Assembly: GCA_002727485.1 (NCBI GenBank)
Contig: PBXE01000058.1
Coordinates: forward strand, 19,466-39,985
Length of the DNA stretch: 20,520 bases
Direction of reading: 5' to 3'
Source of the DNA: Methanobacteriota archaeon
Lineage (GTDB): Archaea; Thermoplasmatota; Poseidoniia; Poseidoniales; Poseidoniaceae
Below are positions 9,162 through 16,605 of this stretch, piece by piece. The translations under genes were made by a program, and so were the position numbers. The number at the start of each line of letters is the position of its first letter. Position 1 is the stretch's first letter. The notes under the pieces are model-generated. The model was not told the origin of the DNA, searched no databases, and was given only the letters and a program-made list of their open reading frames with translations.

Positions 9162-9194
9162 CCAGTCTTCGATGCACCACCTAGAGGCTAGAAT

Positions 9195-12100
9195 ATGACC
9201 GATAGAAAAACAAGTAAAAGTATATCATTAGTTGCGCTACTAATTTTTTCAACACTAACAACGATGTTAGTTGTTCCTTCCTCAACAGCAGCAGGTATCA
9301 ATCAAACTACTTCAGGTACACTGAACGGACAGGAGACTTGGTCGGGAACACACACTTTGACTGACAATGTTACAATTGCTGCAGGTGCGACACTTGTGGT
9401 TAGTGCAGGCGCCACTATCAATATCCCGTTTGGTAAATACATAGATGTTCAAGGCGCAATTTGTGTTGCTTCCAAGACTTGCGGAGCATCATCTGATGGC
9501 TCTAGTTCTTCAATGACTACATTTTCCTGGGACTTACCAAGTGATTATACTGTGAGAGGGCATTGCGTTATCAGTATTGATGCTGCATGTGGCTCTGGTA
9601 TGGTGATTCGAAATACCATTGATGAGTCTAAAACTGGACTCAATTTTGTAGAGTTTCAGAATGCTTTTGGATATGAAATCGGTGTTAATACTTTGAACGG
9701 CTTAGATGCTAAATATGGAGCATTGGTCTTTGATGGACCCAATACTTTCGCAAATGGCCTAAAATTTACTAACATAAACTCTTCAAACATAATTCTCGTA
9801 GATTTGGCAACTCCAACAATTACTTCTTCAGAATTTTCACTGGGCGTGGATGCATATTCAATAGGCAAGAGAGCTGCGATTTCAGCTTATGGTGCCGGTT
9901 CCGGCATCACAGATCCGTTTACGGTATCAGACTCTACTTTTACTGGAGACTCTGAAGGAACATGTGGCAATAATGGTAACGGTATCTCAATGGTTTATGT
10001 CGAAAATAGTTATGCTTCCTTGAACAATATCGACATTTCAGAGAATGGATATGGAACATTTTTCATTCAATCTTCGGGTCAATTAACTGAATCAAATATT
10101 GATGTAAATTGTGCTGCAGTCGATACTAAAGGATTGAAACAAACTGGTGACATAAGGCATACTTTTGAGATAAATAATAACACTATAGTTACTGCAAGTA
10201 GAGCAGGAATTACTGCTTATGATGGTGCAAAAATTTCTGCATCTGATAATTCTATTTCAGGTGTTGAAGATAGTTCCGGCGTTGCCATACGTTCCTCGAC
10301 AGCTTCACTATACAACAACATCATCGGGCCGATTGGTGGGTATAATGGAATTTGGATTTACGGTTCTTCTGAAGTAGTTGCTATTGGAAATACTATCCAA
10401 GATACTGCTAGAGAGCCAGTTGTTCACGGAGAATATCACTATAGAGACCAAGGCTGGCCTTCAGTCCAACCGACAAAATCTAGATTATATATGGAAGGTA
10501 ATACTATCTCAAATAATTCAGGAACTTGTAATTCTCAGTCTATGTATGGTGGGGATTTTCAATGCCCTGCAATACATATTTTTAGAACTTCAGCAACTCT
10601 ATACAATAATACTATCACCAACAGTGTCGGTGATGCATTAAGAATCAAAGGCGGTATTGTGAATGTTCAAGGAAATACTATGGAAACTGAAAGTTTTGGT
10701 GTAAACATTTCTCACCACGATGATAATTACGGTAATAAATACGGCTCAATTGGCTACTTTTCTCAAAATACAATAATTAATGCAACTCAAGTGTATAATA
10801 TCACAGAATCTCGAGTTACAATTCAATCAGAATATATCCCTGATGCGGGTGGCGATGAAATTTTCCCAATTCAGATGAGATGGCTCGGAGCACAGTGCCC
10901 TGCTGTACAAAATGAGTGTCTTAATGTTCCAAATACCGATGAAATGCCTCCAGCAGGTATGCCTATGTCTTTGGAGTTGGTAAATAACTCAACGGTTTTA
11001 TCCTATGCAGGACTTCAAAATTTTGACACCTCGAAGATTCATGTCAAAAACCAAAATACCCCATGGGGTACACAAGTTCGAGAAGGTGAACTGGTTAGAT
11101 TCCAAGTAAAGGCATTGAATAGCGATGTTGATGGTGCAACAGTGGTAATCAAAAATTCCACTGGTTTCCCACTTTATTCATTGACTACAGACCAGTTTGG
11201 ATATACACCTGAAGTAACTCTTCCCAGCAACTTCTACTTGGACCGTAATTGGAATAATCAGGTCGGTGAGCAGGGAGTTACAGTTGTACTAGACCCTGGG
11301 CCACCTGCTATAACCACAGTCATGGATGAAAATACATGTTCGGATGGCTATGATAACGATGGAGATACATTGACTGATAACGATGATCCTGACTGTGCTA
11401 CTGGAAGGGAAATTCCATCTTATAGCGTTGAAGCTTACAAGTTTGGTAAAGGTGTTTTTCAATCTGATTTTAATCTAACAGGGCCTATTGACGATATAAT
11501 CAGTCTCGATAATATGCCACCTAGTGTGACTTTGACTCAACCAGAATTTACTTCATTTGCCCGTACAGTTTCGCTTAGCGGAACTGCTTGGGATGGACTT
11601 GCACCTCCTTACGCAACTGATATTATTTCTATGCAGAAACAATCTGGCTATGTCGAAGATGTTCAAATCCAACCACCTGGCTCTAGTCAGTGGTATTCTG
11701 CAACTGATACTTCAAATTCAGGTGGATTGATCACTAAGGAAATTTATCCTTTCAGTACGTGGACTTTTGATTGGGATATGTCATCATATCCAGAGGGTGA
11801 GGGAGATGTAACATTCAAGGTTCGTTCATATGATGGTTTGGAGTATTCCCCGATAACAGTTAGAAAGTTTAAACTGAATTTGGAAGCGCCAAATGTTGTT
11901 ATCAATACTCCTTCAAATGGACAAACACATTCACCTAGTTCTGCTAAAGGTTCTATTGTTTCGTTTAGTGGAACTGCATCTGATCCGTATTTTGGAATTT
12001 TAGGTAGTGATATTCAGACAATTTGGTTTGAAATTCGTAATGAGGCAAATGGTCAAACCTCAAAGTTCGGTCTTAATTCTGAGGCTGGCCAGTCACTAAC

Positions 12101-13598
12101 TGCGTGGTCTTATGAGTGGGATTATTCGATTTATCAGACTGGAACATATACGTTTACGATTTGGGCTTCAGATAGTGATTTCTGTAAGAATGATTACAAT
12201 GCTGAAACTTGCAAGGAAACTTCGATACAAGTTAATATCGAAAATGATAATGCTGAGCCAGGAATTGTATTAGAGAGCATTTATGATACTGAAATTATCA
12301 GAGGAAGCGACTCAACTCCGATATCAGGATATGTATGGGATAATGATGGAATTGTAACACGTGTTGAGATTGACATCTATGAAGGTGGTAGATCGACAGG
12401 TAATTCCCCCACAAACATAATCATTAGACAAGATCAAATCGATAATGGAATTTTTAACACTTCATGGGATTTGAATAATATCTGGAAGACAAATACCCTG
12501 CCACATAACTCCGTTTATGAAATTGTCATGCGTTCTTTTGATGGCGAAGATTTCTCTGAAGAGGTTTCCGTATTCGTTACGATTGATAACTCAGTAGATA
12601 ACTTCGCTCCAACATTCGATCCTTCAGGTTGGGCTAATACTGTCAAGGTATATTGTGACGAAGAATCTAGAAATTTGAACAGATGTGGCAAAGGTGCAGT
12701 TTTTGATTTGAATGAATTCTTTGAAGATCCTGAAGGCGCAGTTTTGATTTTCGAAGTTTACGATGACCCTAGTACTGAACTTGATAACTTCTATGATTCA
12801 TATTTTTCAATATCAATAGATGGTATTGCAACGTACAATCCTTCAGCAACTCGCTCGGATAATATTGATAGTTGGTCACTGGAGAATGTAAAGTTCAAGG
12901 CTACAGATAATAGTGAATTATTCACTCTATCACGTTCTGTTAACATAGGTATTGAAGCAATCAAGTTCACTGTAGTCCGTGATGATACTAACTCAGTTAT
13001 AACGACTTCAGACCCCGCGTCTTTTTCAGGTGTTGGACTTCCAAATAGCCTGGTTAAAGCTAGATTTGATTCTGGTTCAGGTCAAGAAATAAATTCTACA
13101 CGTGTTCTTTCAGATGGCACTTGGCAAATGTTCGTAACTACTAGTCAACTGGGCTCAGCAGATTACAGAACAGTAGTTTTCGAAATGGATGGCCAGTTAT
13201 TTAGTTCTAATAATGATGAACAAAATACTGAATTTAAATTATCCATGGTTTCTGAAGAGGAGAGTTCAAATTTACTTTTGATAATAATTATTGTAGTGGT
13301 GGCACTTGTCGTTTTAGTGGCAGTAGGGGCATTCTTCTTTACATTTGAAGATGAATTAGAAGAGGAATATTTCGAAACTGAGAACCAACAACAATCTGTC
13401 GACCCTTATGCGTGGGCAAAACAGAAAGCAGTTCCAGAAATTACTCCACAGCAACCAGTTCAGCAAGTACAACAACCTGTCCAGCAGGTTCAGCAACCTG
13501 TTCAACAACAGGCAACAACTTCTCAGCATCCCGGATGGATTTGGGATGTTGAAACTAATCAATGGGTGCCTGACCCAGATTATGTCCACAACCAGTAA
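9195..13598 (+). CDS. Surface protein: beta-helix, Ig/cadherin-like domains, membrane anchor, cytoplasmic tail
   Basis: A 1,467-residue secreted, membrane-anchored protein. It has a signal peptide (about 1-33, ending SSTAA) and a right-handed beta-helix of NosD/pectate-lyase style (about 135-545; repeated N-x-I, L-Y-N-N-T-I and G-N-T-I strands). One MopE-like acidic motif with C..DG.DND...D..D.DC lies at about 714-735. Ig-like units begin near 773 and 898 (both with SGTA.D), near 1022 and 1252, and a cadherin-like unit near 1136. A strong membrane helix at 1360-1385 is followed by an acidic stretch, a QQPVQQV repeat and a Trp-rich C-terminus at 1445-1463. Closely paired Cys residues through the ectodomain suggest disulfides. 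N-out/C-in topology follows from the signal peptide and single helix. It has its own upstream region and overlaps the next gene by 17 bases. A role as receptor, adhesin or glycan-binding protein is inference; no catalytic domain is evident. Confidence 0.88.
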   Translation: MTDRKTSKSISLVALLIFSTLTTMLVVPSSTAAGINQTTSGTLNGQETWSGTHTLTDNVTIAAGATLVVSAGATINIPFGKYIDVQGAICVASKTCGASSDGSSSSMTTFSWDLPSDYTVRGHCVISIDAACGSGMVIRNTIDESKTGLNFVEFQNAFGYEIGVNTLNGLDAKYGALVFDGPNTFANGLKFTNINSSNIILVDLATPTITSSEFSLGVDAYSIGKRAAISAYGAGSGITDPFTVSDSTFTGDSEGTCGNNGNGISMVYVENSYASLNNIDISENGYGTFFIQSSGQLTESNIDVNCAAVDTKGLKQTGDIRHTFEINNNTIVTASRAGITAYDGAKISASDNSISGVEDSSGVAIRSSTASLYNNIIGPIGGYNGIWIYGSSEVVAIGNTIQDTAREPVVHGEYHYRDQGWPSVQPTKSRLYMEGNTISNNSGTCNSQSMYGGDFQCPAIHIFRTSATLYNNTITNSVGDALRIKGGIVNVQGNTMETESFGVNISHHDDNYGNKYGSIGYFSQNTIINATQVYNITESRVTIQSEYIPDAGGDEIFPIQMRWLGAQCPAVQNECLNVPNTDEMPPAGMPMSLELVNNSTVLSYAGLQNFDTSKIHVKNQNTPWGTQVREGELVRFQVKALNSDVDGATVVIKNSTGFPLYSLTTDQFGYTPEVTLPSNFYLDRNWNNQVGEQGVTVVLDPGPPAITTVMDENTCSDGYDNDGDTLTDNDDPDCATGREIPSYSVEAYKFGKGVFQSDFNLTGPIDDIISLDNMPPSVTLTQPEFTSFARTVSLSGTAWDGLAPPYATDIISMQKQSGYVEDVQIQPPGSSQWYSATDTSNSGGLITKEIYPFSTWTFDWDMSSYPEGEGDVTFKVRSYDGLEYSPITVRKFKLNLEAPNVVINTPSNGQTHSPSSAKGSIVSFSGTASDPYFGILGSDIQTIWFEIRNEANGQTSKFGLNSEAGQSLTAWSYEWDYSIYQTGTYTFTIWASDSDFCKNDYNAETCKETSIQVNIENDNAEPGIVLESIYDTEIIRGSDSTPISGYVWDNDGIVTRVEIDIYEGGRSTGNSPTNIIIRQDQIDNGIFNTSWDLNNIWKTNTLPHNSVYEIVMRSFDGEDFSEEVSVFVTIDNSVDNFAPTFDPSGWANTVKVYCDEESRNLNRCGKGAVFDLNEFFEDPEGAVLIFEVYDDPSTELDNFYDSYFSISIDGIATYNPSATRSDNIDSWSLENVKFKATDNSELFTLSRSVNIGIEAIKFTVVRDDTNSVITTSDPASFSGVGLPNSLVKARFDSGSGQEINSTRVLSDGTWQMFVTTSQLGSADYRTVVFEMDGQLFSSNNDEQNTEFKLSMVSEEESSNLLLIIIIVVVALVVLVAVGAFFFTFEDELEEEYFETENQQQSVDPYAWAKQKAVPEITPQQPVQQVQQPVQQVQQPVQQQATTSQHPGWIWDVETNQWVPDPDYVHNQ
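13449..13511 (+). repeat. 21-base tandem repeat encoding QQPVQQV in the cytoplasmic tail
   Basis: Three 21-base units encode QQPVQQV, QQPVQQV and QQPVQQQ. CAA/CAG, CCA/CCT and GTT/GTA/GTC vary among copies, so the peptide rather than the DNA is conserved. The repeat follows the membrane helix and is therefore cytoplasmic. It also reads open in the +1 frame, which artificially lengthens the downstream gene. Confidence 0.85.
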
Positions 13599-16137
13599 TC
13601 GGGGTGATATTATAGCTAATAATGCTAAACCTGGCGTTCAAGAGAGAATTCTCTTGCACTTGTTAGATTACTCTGATTACAAAAGTAGTGTTGAAGTACC
13701 CTTCTCTCTTTCCCAAATGGGCATTGCCAATGCCGTAGCGATTGCTAGATCAAATGTTCCTAGAGCAATTGCAGGACTGAAAGATCAGGGTTTGCTTATT
13801 GAAAGACAAGCCCACGTTAAGGGAGTGTCTAGAAAAAGAAAGGCGTATTTCTTGACTGACTCCGGAATGAATATTGCAGAAGAAACATGGAATGAACTCA
13901 GAAACTTTCAGTTAAGGTGTATACTTGAGGATGGTCAAATTGTTAGTACTAGTCTAGGAGATATTAATTCAATTCTACCCTTTAGTATGCGTTCTGTAGA
14001 TATAATTAGGTATATGGATGAAAATTGTATATTGGACATTCGAATGCTGTCAACTGATCTGATTGAAAGAGATTTGTCAAAACATGTTGAGAAGCAACTG
14101 GTCACTGCTCTAGGCGATCTACCAAGGTTAAGACACTTCTATGGAAGAGAAAAGGAATTGGATAATATGTGCAATTTACTAGATGCACGAGCAACAACCC
14201 TAATGGTTCCAGGTATAGCTGGGATTGGAAAAACAACAATGGCTTCGAAATTGATTGAGAGGTTCATGCATAGGAGGAATTTATTTTATCATCGATGTCA
14301 GGACTGGGAAGGCTCAAGGTCATTTTTTGAATCTATTGCTGACTGGTTAGCGAACATCGGTGATTCTAATTTTGCCGATTACATCGCCACCACACCTGTA
14401 CCAAAGCCTGCAGATTCAGCAAGATTGCTAATCGATGCTCTAGGTGGTGCACCATCTCTTATTGTGATTGATGACTTTCATAAAATCTCTGATACCACCC
14501 TCCATCAAACATTCCAGGCGATGGCACTTGGACTATTGGGCAGTGAGGAAGAAATTGGACTGGTGTTATTTTCCCGTTCTTTCAAGCCGGTTGTTCCAAC
14601 CAAGGACGCTGAAGGTAGAATTGCTAGCCTAGTTCTACCATTAGATGGACTTGATTCGGATTCTGGAAGAAAATTACTCAGTAGTTTCGACAATCTTGAA
14701 GAAGAACAATGGCTGTATATACATGGAATTTCTAGGGGCCATCCTCTTGTTTTGGAATTGATTAATCGTGGTGCATCAGCAGGTACTTTCCACGAGACGT
14801 TAGAGAATTATGTAACTGTAGAAATATTTTCAAAGTTAAGTGCTGAACAAAAAAGATTGCTTTCAGCACTATCAATATACCGAGAGCCAATCCCAATAGA
14901 AGCATTAAGTGAACAGAGTTTAGATATTGATGAACTTGATTCATTAGTCGAGCAGGGATTGGCAAGACAGGTTGAATCAGAGATTTACGATGTGCACGAT
15001 TTGATTAGGGAATTTTTACTTCGTAGTTTAGATGAGCAAGTCAAGATTGAATCACATGTTAAGTGTGCAGAATGGTATTCTAAAGCAAAGCAAACACCTG
15101 GCTTCACTATCGAATTAATCTATCATTATATTAGTTCAAATCTAAATGAAGAAGCAGCAAAAATAATTGTTGAAGATGGTCGAAATCTTGTTTCACTTGG
15201 TTATATGGAATTACTCGGATTGATAGAAAATATTGATCTCCAAGATGTTGAAATAGATTCTAAAACGAGAATAAAACAACTACAGGGTGAAATATTGGTG
15301 CTACTTGGTCGTTTCGAAGATGCCAAAGAAATTTTTGTCGAGGCTGAAGATGGTGCTAAAAAGTTGAAGAATATTTTAATTAAAGCCGAGGTACTTTCCG
15401 CTCAAGCTGATATTTCTCTAAAGCAAGGTAATCTGGATGAAGCACTTTCAACGCACAACGAAGCGCTAAAGAATTTCATAGAATTAGGTGATGCACAAGG
15501 TGCTGCAAGGTGTTACAATAACATGGGTTATCTTTTGAGACGAAAAAATGACCGTTCCAAGGCATTGGAATCATATGGAGAAGTGGAAGCAATTTTAGAG
15601 CAGAATGATGATGTCGAATTGATATCGGCTCAACTAATTTTAGCTCGCTCATTCTTAGATTTAGGCGAGGTAGAAAGAGCAAGAAAGCATGCAATGAATG
15701 CTTTCGAGAAAACCGATAATTCAGAAAACCAACAGATTCATGCTCGTGCTCAAGCTGTGCTTGGTAGATATCATGCTAAAGTTGGTGATTTGGATGTCGC
15801 TTCACATCACTACACGAATGCTCTTGAGGCTATGGGTGAAGAAGGAGATATTCTCGCTATGGTTGACATTACTATACTTCTTGGAGAGGTTCTTCAAGAT
15901 GCAGGAAGAAGTGATGAAGCTATGGAACACTTCCGTGAAGCATTGATTATTGCAGAAGCTAATGATTTGAGAATGCAAATTGGCGAGTTATTGACCCGCT
16001 TAGGTACAGTTGCATCTGACAAATCTCGTAGAATGGAATATCTCCAAAGAGCATTGGCTGTATTCCGAGAACTTGGTGCCAAATCAAGAATGCGAGAGGT
16101 ACAGACACAAGTTCACAATGCTGTAATGGGAATATGA
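13582..16137 (+). CDS. NLR-like regulator: winged helix, STAND/NB-ARC ATPase, TPR repeats
   Basis: An 851-residue cytoplasmic signal-transduction ATPase. Residues 15-100 form a MarR-like winged helix-turn-helix (recognition helix near 56-72, basic wing with KGVSRKRK). The NTPase follows: Walker A GIAGIGKTT (211-219, Lys217), Walker B LIVIDDFH (293-300), a GxP-type motif GHPLVLEL (386-393), and a second winged-helix segment (about 419-484) ending in VHDLIREF (471-478), which matches the MHD motif of NB-ARC/NLR proteins. TPR-like helical pairs fill about 560-850. In such proteins the repeats sense a ligand and ADP/ATP exchange drives oligomerisation. The frame is open back to 13408, but those extra 58 codons are a shifted reading of the previous gene's Gln-rich tail; ATG 13582 gives a natural MSTTSN start. 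It overlaps the surface-protein gene by 17 bases, so translational coupling is likely. DNA binding and ligand are inferred. Confidence 0.9.
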   Translation: MSTTSNRGDIIANNAKPGVQERILLHLLDYSDYKSSVEVPFSLSQMGIANAVAIARSNVPRAIAGLKDQGLLIERQAHVKGVSRKRKAYFLTDSGMNIAEETWNELRNFQLRCILEDGQIVSTSLGDINSILPFSMRSVDIIRYMDENCILDIRMLSTDLIERDLSKHVEKQLVTALGDLPRLRHFYGREKELDNMCNLLDARATTLMVPGIAGIGKTTMASKLIERFMHRRNLFYHRCQDWEGSRSFFESIADWLANIGDSNFADYIATTPVPKPADSARLLIDALGGAPSLIVIDDFHKISDTTLHQTFQAMALGLLGSEEEIGLVLFSRSFKPVVPTKDAEGRIASLVLPLDGLDSDSGRKLLSSFDNLEEEQWLYIHGISRGHPLVLELINRGASAGTFHETLENYVTVEIFSKLSAEQKRLLSALSIYREPIPIEALSEQSLDIDELDSLVEQGLARQVESEIYDVHDLIREFLLRSLDEQVKIESHVKCAEWYSKAKQTPGFTIELIYHYISSNLNEEAAKIIVEDGRNLVSLGYMELLGLIENIDLQDVEIDSKTRIKQLQGEILVLLGRFEDAKEIFVEAEDGAKKLKNILIKAEVLSAQADISLKQGNLDEALSTHNEALKNFIELGDAQGAARCYNNMGYLLRRKNDRSKALESYGEVEAILEQNDDVELISAQLILARSFLDLGEVERARKHAMNAFEKTDNSENQQIHARAQAVLGRYHAKVGDLDVASHHYTNALEAMGEEGDILAMVDITILLGEVLQDAGRSDEAMEHFREALIIAEANDLRMQIGELLTRLGTVASDKSRRMEYLQRALAVFRELGAKSRMREVQTQVHNAVMGI

Positions 16138-16605
16138 TTACTGAGGCCTGTATAGTTGTAAACTTGTAACTCCTTCTGAATGTACTACCCAAATTGTACT
16201 AACTCCTGATAGTTCAACAGTTCCAGTATGTTCTCCACTACCGGCTCCAGAAATTGAAACTTCCATGTCTAGAGTGCCGCCATTATCTTTGAGCGATAAA
16301 AATTCATTGTTAAGGCTCAAGGTAAACAGATTTTCATCTGCCTCAGTCGCACGCCAGTAGATAGATTCTGAATACTCCACGTCACCCATTCTACTTGCCT
16401 GATCAGCCCTTTCTACCGCAGCAGCAATGTCGTCCATGTTTGCTTGAATCGCTTGTTGATTCCAACGTTCTCTAGTAGCAGTTTCAATATCCCAAGCCCA
16501 CATACTGAACATTGAAAGTAATAGGACTCCTAGTAAAAATGTGAATATATAGCCCAGTTCAGTAGCTGCGCCATTGGTGTCCTTACTCATCACTGTATTT
16601 TTCAT
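16138..16605 (-). CDS. Small type IV pilin-like protein
   Basis: A 155-residue protein with a short N-terminal leader, then the prepilin-like sequence NGAATELGYIF and a membrane helix at about 17-38, followed by a small ectodomain. Gly12 followed by a Glu four residues later resembles an archaeal class III signal peptide for a PibD-type prepilin peptidase. The ectodomain starts helical (about 40-72, QQAIQANMDDIAAAVERA) and becomes beta-rich, as in a pilin. It is the last gene of a three-gene operon: its ATG overlaps the upstream TGA (ATGA). It resembles the small pilin-like proteins (DUF7266 style) in haloarchaeal clusters, although that match is from memory of the N-terminal pattern. Its stop codon abuts the stop of the facing regulator gene with no base between. 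Confidence 0.75.
   Translation of the reverse strand: MKNTVMSKDTNGAATELGYIFTFLLGVLLLSMFSMWAWDIETATRERWNQQAIQANMDDIAAAVERADQASRMGDVEYSESIYWRATEADENLFTLSLNNEFLSLKDNGGTLDMEVSISGAGSGEHTGTVELSGVSTIWVVHSEGVTSLQLYRPQ

Noticed and set aside
13449..13511. Possible CRISPR-like or satellite repeat
   Set aside because: Units are contiguous, in frame and vary at synonymous positions, so it is a peptide repeat.
13408..13581. Upstream extension of the STAND regulator to an earlier start
   Set aside because: It is a shifted reading of the surface protein's Gln-rich tail; composition is unlike the rest, and ATG 13582 gives a compact overlap.
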